From an uncultured Fibrobacter sp. (lineage in GTDB: Bacteria; Fibrobacterota; Fibrobacteria; Fibrobacterales; Fibrobacteraceae), in assembly GCF_900316465.1 (NCBI RefSeq), contig NZ_ONDD01000010.1, positions 1 through 64,000 on the forward strand: DNA of 64,000 nucleotides, in the 5' to 3' direction. Position numbers and translations under genes: made by a program. The notes under the pieces are model-generated. The model searched no databases and was not told the DNA's origin. It was given only the letters and a program-made list of their open reading frames with translations. Below are positions 42,033-49,322 of this stretch, piece by piece. How positions within the stretch are numbered: position 1 is the stretch's first letter; each line of letters begins with the position of its first letter.

Positions 42033-42836
42033 TCAATAGAGAATGATGGCGCCCCAACTGAATTTCGACCAGCCGTCATTATACATCAAGGATTCCGGGC
42101 TGTACTCCATATAAAAACCAAACGGTTTCTTCAAATCGAAAAAGGCGTTCACCCCCAGAGTCATTACGTTTTTACGGAATGCATAGGCCGGATAATTTTC
42201 ATGTCCATCGCCCAAAAATATCGGCATCGGGTCATAGTTTTCCGCCGTAGAGCCACCACTATTCAAGGCCATTCTTTCGTAATTCGCATAGGCTCCCAGC
42301 GCAAACGATTCGCCTAGATTGAATAGGGCGCCCCCACCAACATTGTACAGGATAAAACCATCAAAGCGTCCCTTCGGATTTCTCACTTCGGGATCATAGT
42401 ATTCTTTCTGCTTGTTGGAATAATAGCCGCCCACAAAAGAGGCTCCCGCTCCCAAATAGAACGGGCCAACCCACTGCACAAAACTCGGCCTAAAGCCGAC
42501 ATCCATCGGGATCGTTACCGGAACAGACAGGATCAGGCCTCCTTTTTGCCCCGCGAGCGAATAATCAAACGAACAAAGGTTAAAGTTCGCCTTGGCCGAA
42601 AAGCCTCCCACCGTAGTGCTATAACGCGGAGACGAAATCATATGATCGTCGTCTGATGACACCGTCATTATACCCACGTCAATAAAGCGGTATTTGTTAT
42701 TCCCTTTCGAATACTTGAGAACCGCCGCCTCCCCCAGCATGTTTCCAGAAGAAGTGACAGCGCACCCCGTAAAAGAGAGCACAAATGCCGCAATAGCGAG
42801 CAAAGCAAAGATTCTTCTGGCAATCAAATGATTCAT
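42033..42836 (-). CDS. putative outer-membrane lipoprotein/barrel
   Basis: 267 residues. A lipoprotein-type signal (IFALLAIAAFVLSFTGCAVTSSG) places the lipidated Cys near residue 25. Alternating Gly/aromatic strands follow (YSTTVGGFSAKANFNLCSFDYSL, VGPFYLGAGASFVGGYYSN, GVNAFFDLKKPFGFYMEYSP), ending in FSWGAIILY. The pattern suggests a small barrel, although a lipid anchor on a barrel is unusual. The ATG at 42836 is chosen because TATATTTG ends 5 bases upstream. It heads the group with the next two genes (gap 15 bases). Confidence 0.55.
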   Translation of the reverse strand: MNHLIARRIFALLAIAAFVLSFTGCAVTSSGNMLGEAAVLKYSKGNNKYRFIDVGIMTVSSDDDHMISSPRYSTTVGGFSAKANFNLCSFDYSLAGQKGGLILSVPVTIPMDVGFRPSFVQWVGPFYLGAGASFVGGYYSNKQKEYYDPEVRNPKGRFDGFILYNVGGGALFNLGESFALGAYANYERMALNSGGSTAENYDPMPIFLGDGHENYPAYAFRKNVMTLGVNAFFDLKKPFGFYMEYSPESLMYNDGWSKFSWGAIILY

Positions 42837-42841
42837 GGTGG

Positions 42842-42849
42842 CAAATATA
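42842..42849 (-). promoter_or_regulatory. TATATTTG -7 box for the three-gene envelope group
   Basis: Minus-strand TATATTTG lies 5 bases before the ATG at 42836. Confidence 0.5.
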
Positions 42850-42865
42850 AATTTCCTTGCAAACA

Positions 42866-42901
42866 AAAGAAAACACCCCGCCGCTTTTGGCGACGAGGTG
42901 T
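42866..42901 (-). terminator. terminator downstream of carB
   Basis: ACACCTCGTCGC and GCGGCGGGGTGT pair over 12 positions around CAAAA, followed on the minus strand by TTTTCTTTT. It lies beyond the duplicated carB 3' end, ~150 bases after the functional stop. Confidence 0.85.
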
Positions 42902-42924
42902 AATATTTTCAGGATTGATGGAGA

Positions 42925-43047
42925 CTACACTTCTTCAATAGAAGCGTGGTATTGACGCCTACGGCGTCAGCGGCTTCGGCTCAGCCATGCCAGAGTGCAA
43001 GCACTCTGTCGCGACATTCGCCTTGCACGCTACTCCTGGAGGCTCTT
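42925..43047 (-). pseudogene. broken second copy of the carB 3' end with inserted palindromic element
   Basis: In the same frame, directly after the carB stop, the codons for L-KSLQE appear again (43033-43047) and then meet TAG. Seventy-eight bases later, codons for QYHASIEEV plus a stop follow (42925-42954). Together these repeat the functional carB end (KSLQEYHASIEEI) but with mostly different synonymous codons. The 78 bases between are packed with inverted repeats: TGACGCC/GGCGTCA, CAGAGTGC/GCACTCTG and palindromic TGTCGCGACA. Confidence 0.8.
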
Positions 43048-43050
43048 CAG

Positions 43051-46000
43051 TTAAATCTCTTCAATGCTTGCGTGATATTCCTGAAGAGATTTAACAGCGC
43101 CGTGGCCGTTGCGGGCAGCGGCGATGCCCTTCACGGTGTTATAGGCACCGGCGAGGGTCGTGATGTACGGAACCTTGTACTTAATGGCGGCCTTGCGGAT
43201 AGCGCTTTCGTCCTTGATGGCGTCGCGCTTTGCCCACGGCGTGTTGATGATGAGGTTCACCTGCTTGTTCAGGATAACATCGAGAACGTTCGGGCGGCCT
43301 TCAGCAATCTTGTTCACCACTTCACACTTGACACCGGCAGCTTCGTAGAACTTGGCGGTACCTTCGGTAGCGTAAATCTTGAAGCCGAGCTTCTGGAATT
43401 CCTTGCCGATTTCGATGGCCTGTTCAGACAAGTTGACCTTATCAGACAAGCTAATCAGCACGGCACCTTCGTTCGGGAGGAAGGAACCTGCGGCTTCCTG
43501 GCTCTTGTAGTAGGCCAGGGCGTAGTCGTCGGAGAGGCCGAGCACTTCGCCGGTGGAGCGCATTTCGGGGCCGAGAACCGGGTCCACCTTCGGGAACTTG
43601 TCGAACGGGAACACAGCTTCCTTGGCGCCGTGGTGGTTGAACTTCTTGTCCTTGAGCTTGAGGTCTTCGAGCTTGGCACCGAGCATCAGGCGGGTGGCGA
43701 GGCGGGCCATCTGCGTGTTACAGACCTTGGAGACCAGAGGCACCGTGCGGGATGCACGCGGATTCGCTTCGAGGACGAACACCTTGCCGTCTTCGATAGC
43801 GTACTGCATGTTCATGAGGCCGCAAACGTGGAGAGCTTCAGCAATCTTGCGGGTGTAATCCTTGATGGTTGCCAAGTTTTCCTTAGTGATGGTCACCGGC
43901 GGGATAATGCAAGCGGAGTCACCGGAGTGGACACCGGCAAGTTCAACGTGTTCCATCACAGACGGGATGTAAACGTGTTCGCCGTCAGAAAGGGCGTCGG
44001 CTTCACATTCGAGAGCATTGTGGAGGAAGCGGTCGATGAGGAGCGGACGATCCGGGGTCACGCCGACAGCCTTGGCAACGTATTCGCGGAGCATGTTTTC
44101 ATCGTAGATGACTTCCATGCCGCGGCCGCCAAGCACGAAGCTCGGGCGGATCATCACCGGGTAGCCACCGATCTGCTTGACGCAAGCGAGGGCTTCGTCG
44201 ATGTTCGTGGCCATGCCGCTTTCCGGCATCGGAATGCCGAGCTGGTCCATCATCTTGCGGAACAGGTCGCGGTCTTCGGCGATGTCGATGGAGTCGATGC
44301 TCGTACCGAGAATCTTGACGCCTTCGTCGCTCAGGGCGCGGGCGATATTCAGCGGAGTCTGACCACCGAACTGCACGATCACGCCAGCCGGCTTTTCCTT
44401 GTGGTAAATCTGGAGAACGTCTTCGAGGCTGACCGGTTCGAAGTACAGCTTGTCGGAAGTATCGTAGTCGGTAGAAACCGTTTCCGGGTTGCAGTTCACC
44501 ATGATGGTTTCGTAACCCATTTCGCGGAGGGCCATTGCAGCGTGGCAGCAGCAGTAGTCGAATTCGATACCCTGACCGATTCTGTTCGGGCCACCGCCGA
44601 GAATCATGATCTTCTTCGGGTTGTTAGAAGCGGTAGATTCGTCCTTGCAGTTGTAGGTGCTGTAGTAGTAGTACTGGTCCTTCACGCCGCTCACCGGCAC
44701 TGCGCACCAGCCTTCGACCACGCCGAGTTCCGTACGCTTCTTGCGCACGTCCTTTTCGCGGATGCCGAGGATCTTGGCGATGTACTTGTCGCTGAAGCCG
44801 TCCTTCTTGGCCTTGATGAGGAGTTCATCGGCAGGCAGGCGGCCCGGAGTCTTGAGCATTTCTTCTTCGAGCTGAACAAGTTCGCGCATCTGCTGCACGA
44901 AGTAAGCCTTTTCGTAGGTGGCGGCGAAGATTTCTTCGTCGGTTGCACCCTTACGGAGGGCTTCGTACATCTGGAAGTGACGTTCAGAAGAAGCGGTCTT
45001 CATCATTTCAAGGAGTTCTTCCTTGCTCTTCTTGTTGAAGTCCTTAGCAAAGCCGAGGCCGGAACGACCGTTTTCGAGGCCGCGGATAGCCTTCTGGAGG
45101 GTTTCTTTGTAGGTCTTGCCGATAGCCATGACTTCGCCCACGGCCTTCATCTGGGTGCCGAGGCAGTCATCGACGCCGCGGAACTTTTCGAATGCCCAGC
45201 GAGCGAACTTGAGCACCACGTAGTCACCGCTCGGGGTGTACTTTTCGAGGGAGCCATCGCGCCAGTACGGAATCTGGTCGAGGGTAAGGCCTGCGGCGAG
45301 CTTTGCAGAAATGAGGGCGATCGGGAAGCCGGTAGCCTTGGAAGCAAGGGCAGAAGAGCGGCTGGTACGCGGGTTGATTTCGATAATCACCACGCGGCCG
45401 GTCTTCGGGTCGTGAGCGAACTGCACGTTGGTACCGCCAATCACGCCGATGGATTCCACAATCTTGAAGGCCTTTTCCTTCAGTTCTTCTTCGAGCTTCT
45501 TGTCGATGGTGAGGAACGGGGCTGCGCAGAAGGAGTCGCCGGTATGCACGCCCACCGGGTCGATGTTTTCGATGAAGCAGATGGCGATCATCTGGTTCTT
45601 GGAGTCACGCACGACTTCAACTTCCAGCTCTTCCCAACCGAGGATGGATTCTTCGATGAGGCACTGGTGCGTCATGGAGAGTTCAAGACCGTTGGAGCAA
45701 ATGGTGCGAAGTTCTTCCACGTTGTAGCAGAAACCGCCGCCTGCACCACCCATGGTGTATGCCGGGCGAACGACAACCGGGTAACCGATTTCGGCCACAA
45801 TCTTTTCGGCTTCTTCCACAGAGTGGCAAATGCCAGAGCGCGGAGTATCGATGCCGAGCTTCTGCATGGTTTCCTTGAAGATTTCACGGTCTTCGCCGCG
45901 TTCGATAGCGTCGAGGTTCACACCGATCACCTTCACGCCGTACTTGTCCAGAACACCAGCCTTGCTAAGAGCAGAGGCGAGGTTCAAGCCAGTCTGACCG

Positions 46001-46269
46001 CCCAAGTTCGGGAGGAGGGCCTGCGGGCGTTCCTTTTCGATAATCTGGGTAAGGCGGGCAACGTTCAGCGGTTCGATGTAGGTGGCATCGGCCATGACCG
46101 GGTCGGTCATGATGGTAGCCGGGTTAGAGTTCACGAGCACAATCTTGTAACCCTGTTCGCGCAGGGCCTTGCAAGCCTGGGTGCCGGAATAGTCGAATTC
46201 GCAAGCCTGACCGATCACGATCGGGCCAGAACCGATGATAAGGACTTTATCGATGCCTTCAATCTTCAT
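43051..46269 (-). CDS. carB: carbamoyl-phosphate synthase large subunit
   Basis: 1072 residues, full length. It makes carbamoyl phosphate for arginine (argF at 36297) and pyrimidines. Two ATP-grasp halves are visible: GSGPIVIGQACEFDYSGTQACKAL and VNSNPATIMTDPVMADATYIEP in the first, GGGPNRIGQGIEFDYCCCHAA and NCNPETVSTDYDTSDKLYFE in the second. The C-terminal MGS-like allosteric domain (VLISLSDKVNLSEQAIEIGKEFQKLGFKIYATEGTAKFY) normally binds UMP/IMP or ornithine signals. RBS CGGAG lies 9 bases before the ATG. A leader with a terminator hairpin precedes it. The last 13 codons are AT-richer than the rest and a diverged copy of them follows. carA is not in the window. Confidence 0.96.
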   Translation of the reverse strand: MKIEGIDKVLIIGSGPIVIGQACEFDYSGTQACKALREQGYKIVLVNSNPATIMTDPVMADATYIEPLNVARLTQIIEKERPQALLPNLGGQTGLNLASALSKAGVLDKYGVKVIGVNLDAIERGEDREIFKETMQKLGIDTPRSGICHSVEEAEKIVAEIGYPVVVRPAYTMGGAGGGFCYNVEELRTICSNGLELSMTHQCLIEESILGWEELEVEVVRDSKNQMIAICFIENIDPVGVHTGDSFCAAPFLTIDKKLEEELKEKAFKIVESIGVIGGTNVQFAHDPKTGRVVIIEINPRTSRSSALASKATGFPIALISAKLAAGLTLDQIPYWRDGSLEKYTPSGDYVVLKFARWAFEKFRGVDDCLGTQMKAVGEVMAIGKTYKETLQKAIRGLENGRSGLGFAKDFNKKSKEELLEMMKTASSERHFQMYEALRKGATDEEIFAATYEKAYFVQQMRELVQLEEEMLKTPGRLPADELLIKAKKDGFSDKYIAKILGIREKDVRKKRTELGVVEGWCAVPVSGVKDQYYYYSTYNCKDESTASNNPKKIMILGGGPNRIGQGIEFDYCCCHAAMALREMGYETIMVNCNPETVSTDYDTSDKLYFEPVSLEDVLQIYHKEKPAGVIVQFGGQTPLNIARALSDEGVKILGTSIDSIDIAEDRDLFRKMMDQLGIPMPESGMATNIDEALACVKQIGGYPVMIRPSFVLGGRGMEVIYDENMLREYVAKAVGVTPDRPLLIDRFLHNALECEADALSDGEHVYIPSVMEHVELAGVHSGDSACIIPPVTITKENLATIKDYTRKIAEALHVCGLMNMQYAIEDGKVFVLEANPRASRTVPLVSKVCNTQMARLATRLMLGAKLEDLKLKDKKFNHHGAKEAVFPFDKFPKVDPVLGPEMRSTGEVLGLSDDYALAYYKSQEAAGSFLPNEGAVLISLSDKVNLSEQAIEIGKEFQKLGFKIYATEGTAKFYEAAGVKCEVVNKIAEGRPNVLDVILNKQVNLIINTPWAKRDAIKDESAIRKAAIKYKVPYITTLAGAYNTVKGIAAARNGHGAVKSLQEYHASIEEI

Positions 46270-46291
46270 TTTGTTTTCTCCGTATGACTAA

Positions 46292-46444
46292 TTAATAAGC
46301 CCTAAAAAAAATTGCCGAACCAAACGGTTCAGCAACAATAAAATCAGAAATAATATCAACCTTGGAAAAACCAATTGCGGTTGCGCAGTGGATTGCGCAC
46401 TTTGCATTGCACGGGGGCAAGGGCATTGCAAGAACTTGTTTCAT
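46292..46444 (-). CDS. candidate 50-residue leader peptide of carB
   Basis: The ORF starts ATG AAA CAA GTT after AGGAAG and ends TAA 22 bases before the carB start. It runs straight through the terminator hairpin at 46304-46335 and its upstream U-rich stretch. A peptide ORF spanning the attenuator is the arrangement of the enterobacterial pyrBI leader, where ribosome position relative to RNA polymerase senses UTP. The peptide itself (MKQVLAMPLPPCNAKC...) resembles nothing known. The RBS spacing is short, so translation is uncertain. Confidence 0.4.
   Translation of the reverse strand: MKQVLAMPLPPCNAKCAIHCATAIGFSKVDIISDFIVAEPFGSAIFFRAY
46304..46335 (-). terminator. terminator/attenuator in the carB leader
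   Basis: Minus-strand TTGCTGAACC and GGTTCGGCAA pair fully (one G-T) around GTTT, followed by eight T. It ends 35 bases before the carB ATG with no promoter box between, so carB transcripts must pass it. Confidence 0.85.
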
Positions 46445-46479
46445 CTTCCTGTCTAAAATTCGCAAGGTTTAAACTTGCG

Positions 46480-46487
46480 CAAATATA
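46480..46487 (-). promoter_or_regulatory. TATATTTG -7 box for carB
   Basis: Minus-strand TATATTTG with a TTG 20 bases upstream, matching Bacteroidota -33/-7 spacing. It predicts a ~200-base carB leader containing a CGCAAG/CTTGCG hairpin, direct repeats (GCATTGCA twice, TTGCGCA twice), the leader ORF and the terminator. Confidence 0.6.
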
Positions 46488-46543
46488 GACAAAAATTGTA
46501 ATGCTTTCAAGGCAAAAACCAAAAAATGAAAAATTATTTCGGC

Positions 46544-46717
46544 TTACGGTTCGCCTGCAGGATCAGCAGCAGGTTCTTCCGGTTCTTCGTTTGCGCAATC
46601 TGCAGCGTTCGGGTCCACAGTGCAGTGATCATCCGATTCAGTACTTGCGGTACCGCAACCCGCAAAAGCGAGCGCAACAGCCAAAATAGAGACGAAACCG
46701 ACGAATTTGCGAATCAT
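46544..46717 (-). CDS. 57-residue lipoprotein
   Basis: The product starts MIRKFVGFVSILAVALAFAG followed by Cys21 (AFAGC lipobox). It continues with a short acidic, Pro/Ala/Glu-rich tail containing two further Cys (HCTVDPNAADC) and ends EEPAADPAGEP. RBS GAGGA lies 8 bases before the ATG. It resembles small entericidin-like or spacer lipoproteins in size only; no function can be assigned. It lies between HU and the carB leader. Confidence 0.75.
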   Translation of the reverse strand: MIRKFVGFVSILAVALAFAGCGTASTESDDHCTVDPNAADCANEEPEEPAADPAGEP

Positions 46718-46803
46718 GTCATTCCTCGCTAATTAATTGATATTCAACACCTTACGATTTGCAATATAGTAAAAGGTGTGTATCGCGGTTTTGAACACAC
46801 AAT

Positions 46804-46831
46804 AAAAAAAGCACCCGGGAGTCCCGAGTGC
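46804..46831 (-). terminator. Rho-independent terminator of the HU gene
   Basis: Minus-strand GCACTCGGG and CCCGGGTGC pair around ACT and are followed by seven T. Confidence 0.93.
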
Positions 46832-46856
46832 AAAAGCAAATCGCTTTAGAGCAAAA

Positions 46857-47159
46857 TTACTTCTTAGCAACCTTGGTCTTCTTAGCGGTTTCCTTGAGGC
46901 CAGCGCCGACCTTGAAGGAAACAGTCTTGGAAGCCTTGATCTTGATCGTAGCACCAGTCTGCGGGTTACGGCCGGTACGTGCAGCACGTTCCTTAACAGT
47001 GAAGGTACCGAAACCGATCAACTGAACGAGACCGTCCTTCTTGATACCAGCGGTGATACCGTCGAGAACGGCGTCAACAGCGCGGCCAGCGGCAGCCTTG
47101 GATTCAATGCCTGCTTCCTTGTTAGCGAGGATGGCGTCGATGAGATCTTGCTTATTCAT
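46857..47159 (-). CDS. hup: HU-family DNA-binding protein
   Basis: 100 residues. MNKQDLIDAILANKEAGIESKAAA starts the family helix pair; the DNA-binding arm is GFGTFTVKERAARTGRNPQTGATIKI. The C-terminus has a short Lys/Ala tail (AKKTKVAKK). It bends and packages DNA as a dimer. RBS AAGGAG. The upstream region has TATAAT and many A/T runs, consistent with a strong promoter, and a strong terminator follows. The HU-versus-IHF subtype is judged from the HU-like N-terminus. Confidence 0.95.
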   Translation of the reverse strand: MNKQDLIDAILANKEAGIESKAAAGRAVDAVLDGITAGIKKDGLVQLIGFGTFTVKERAARTGRNPQTGATIKIKASKTVSFKVGAGLKETAKKTKVAKK

Positions 47160-47265
47160 TTTATTAACTCCTTGAGTAGGTTAAGAATTTTATAGTGATA
47201 TTATACTTTTTTTTTTGCGTCGCGGCACACTTTTTTTGAAAATTTTTTGAAAAATCCTTATAAAA

Positions 47266-48393
47266 TCAAGCCTCGGGCGGTGGTTCGGTTTCAGCCTCTA
47301 CAATCGTATCTGCTTTCTTCTGAATTTTATCCAAGTACACAAGACACAGACAAGTGAAAGGAATTGCAACGATCAAGCCGAGGAATCCAAGCAACTTTCC
47401 CCAGATAGAAAGCGACAAGAGAATGCCTACTGGCGGCAAGTCCATCGAAGACCCAACAATCTTTGGCACCAAGAACATGTCTTCGACAATTTGTACAATC
47501 AAGTAAACTGCGCTCACAAGCAATGCGACTTCCCAGAACGGCATGCCCTTGTCGAGAGCATAGACCACCGCTAGCAGTAAGGCCACAGGGATTGTCGCTA
47601 ACTGCAGATACGGCACCATGTTGAGCGCGCCTGAGAACAAGCCAAAGGCGACTCCCATAGGCAGTCCGATGATTCCGAAGCCGATTGCATACAAAATACC
47701 AACCGTCAATGCAACCAAGGATTGTGCACGGAAATAGCTACCCATGAACATATCCATCTTCTTTGCAAAATCAGAAGCACCCTCTTTATACCTTGTCGGA
47801 AAAAGCTTCTTGATGCCACCACGAAGCTTAGGCATATCAAGCATGATGAACACGAGATACATAAAGATCAGGATTGCACCGGAGAGCCATACAAACAAAT
47901 TAGAAGTCTTTGCCAGCACGTTCCACGCACTCGGCAAAACCTTTCCGGCTACAGACTGCGCGGCATTCCAGAAGTCGAGAGTCTGCATGGCGACGGCAAC
48001 TTTGTTCCAAGAAATGAACGTCTTTATTTCTTGCCACAAGTTTTTTGGCACAAACATCGACAAGCGTTCGGCCCAGGTGGAATCGTTAAACAGCTTTGGA
48101 ATCAGTTCACCCAGGTGCCTGATTTCTCCGACCACCATCGGAACAAAAAGCCACAAGGCACCGCCCACCACAAGAACCATAAGCGTAAGCACGACAATGA
48201 CGGCGACAATGCGATACTTGACCTTGCTCTGGATTTTTGTAACCAGCGGATCAAAAATGTATGCGATAAGGAACGCTGCAAAAAACGGAGCGAGTACACC
48301 ACTCAAATAGTGCAGCACCCAAAGCAAAATGCCGACGCCGGCGGCCATAATCAAAAGCCGCATCACGCGGTCTACAGTCCAAATACGTCTCAT
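47266..48393 (-). CDS. AI-2E family (PerM/YdiK-like) transporter
   Basis: 375 residues with about eight transmembrane helices. LLWVLHYLSGVLAPFFAAFLIAYIFDPLV opens it and a long soluble loop follows (about 90-150). The family end is FGLFSGALNMVPYLQLATIPVALLLAVVY and LVPKIVGSSMDLPPVGILLSLSIWGKLLGFLGLIVAIPFTC. Members export small molecules or ions; the autoinducer-2 link is not general. It is the last gene of a four-gene operon, overlapping the AraC-like gene by four bases (ATGA). Confidence 0.88.
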   Translation of the reverse strand: MRRIWTVDRVMRLLIMAAGVGILLWVLHYLSGVLAPFFAAFLIAYIFDPLVTKIQSKVKYRIVAVIVVLTLMVLVVGGALWLFVPMVVGEIRHLGELIPKLFNDSTWAERLSMFVPKNLWQEIKTFISWNKVAVAMQTLDFWNAAQSVAGKVLPSAWNVLAKTSNLFVWLSGAILIFMYLVFIMLDMPKLRGGIKKLFPTRYKEGASDFAKKMDMFMGSYFRAQSLVALTVGILYAIGFGIIGLPMGVAFGLFSGALNMVPYLQLATIPVALLLAVVYALDKGMPFWEVALLVSAVYLIVQIVEDMFLVPKIVGSSMDLPPVGILLSLSIWGKLLGFLGLIVAIPFTCLCLVYLDKIQKKADTIVEAETEPPPEA

Positions 48394-49322
48394 TTCTTTG
48401 TCCTATATTCCAAGGGTTTTACGCCATAAATTTTGGCGAAAGCTTTTTCGAATGCGGTCGGGTTCTTTTCGCCCACAGCCAAAGCGACTTCGGCAACAGA
48501 GCGGTCCGATTCCTTCAGGAGCTTTGCCGCTTGCGCCATGCGAGTTTTCAATTCATCCTGCTTCTTTTCGCGAGCGGCCACGCTGCTTGCGGAATTGCGA
48601 ACTGTCAGCGCGACAACACCTGCATACACCAAAGCCATAACCACGAGCGCCACATACATGAGCGCCTTGAAGGTTCGATTTTCGCCCCAAAGCTTAATGG
48701 AGCGCACCACGATTTCGTCGGGAATGCCAAGCATGGTTCCTTCGCCGTTACAGATTTCAAAGAACATGCCGCGGTTCATGTAACGCAGGCCATCGTCTTC
48801 GTCGAGCCCCTGCATGGCAAGCCACCATTCGGGCACTTTAAAATCGAGCATCGAAACAGAGGCGCGGCTTATGCGGTCGCGAATAATCACCGGCGCTTGA
48901 GCGACCATCGGGCGATAGCTCTGGTACACATTCTTTTTACTGTACACCGGGTCGTCATTCAGAATCTTGATGCCCACGCGCTGCATGCGGCCCGTTTCGA
49001 CATCGATCACAAGCGAATCGAAATCCGAGAAGTCGAAGAACCCGTTTGCCGGACGGTTATTGACCGAAAGCAAATTAACGCCCACACCTGCATACGGGTA
49101 AGCCATGCCCGAACGAATATTCACATGGGCCGAGATTACGGAATCTTGATTGGAAAGTTCAACAGTCGAGAATCCGCCAACATTTGCATCGGAGACTGCA
49201 TAAACCTGGAATGTGCCACCAGGGAACAGGATTTGTTCAGTTGCACTAAACTTAACGAACAGGCAAATCCATACGACGACAACAACTACAAGCGCAGTTG
49301 TTGCGATGATGATTTTTTTCAT
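48390..49322 (-). CDS. membrane-anchored regulator with half AraC DNA-binding domain
   Basis: 310 residues. The first transmembrane helix is IIIATTALVVVVVVWICLFV. A ~185-residue periplasmic domain follows, with a jelly-roll-like pattern (GVGVNLLSVNNRPANGFFDFSDFDSLVIDVETG, SVSMLDFKVPEWWL) similar to CIA30/carbohydrate-binding modules. A second helix is ALMYVALVVMALVYAGVVAL. The cytoplasmic ~70 residues (AKLLKESDRSVAEVALAVG, PTAFEKAFAKIYGVKPLEYR) match only the second helix-turn-helix of AraC proteins; the first is missing. It overlaps both neighbours by four bases. It is probably a one-component sensor-regulator. Confidence 0.7.
   Translation of the reverse strand: MKKIIIATTALVVVVVVWICLFVKFSATEQILFPGGTFQVYAVSDANVGGFSTVELSNQDSVISAHVNIRSGMAYPYAGVGVNLLSVNNRPANGFFDFSDFDSLVIDVETGRMQRVGIKILNDDPVYSKKNVYQSYRPMVAQAPVIIRDRISRASVSMLDFKVPEWWLAMQGLDEDDGLRYMNRGMFFEICNGEGTMLGIPDEIVVRSIKLWGENRTFKALMYVALVVMALVYAGVVALTVRNSASSVAAREKKQDELKTRMAQAAKLLKESDRSVAEVALAVGEKNPTAFEKAFAKIYGVKPLEYRTKK

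Noticed and set aside
42946..46287. Very long open frame on the plus strand opposite carB (over 1100 codons)
   Set aside because: It is a mirror of carB codon bias; the minus strand encodes full-length CarB with all motifs, and the plus-strand product is His/Val/Asp-rich with no domain.
46501..46732. Two short plus-strand frames opposite the tiny lipoprotein
   Set aside because: No RBS and no recognisable product; the minus strand has RBS and lipobox.
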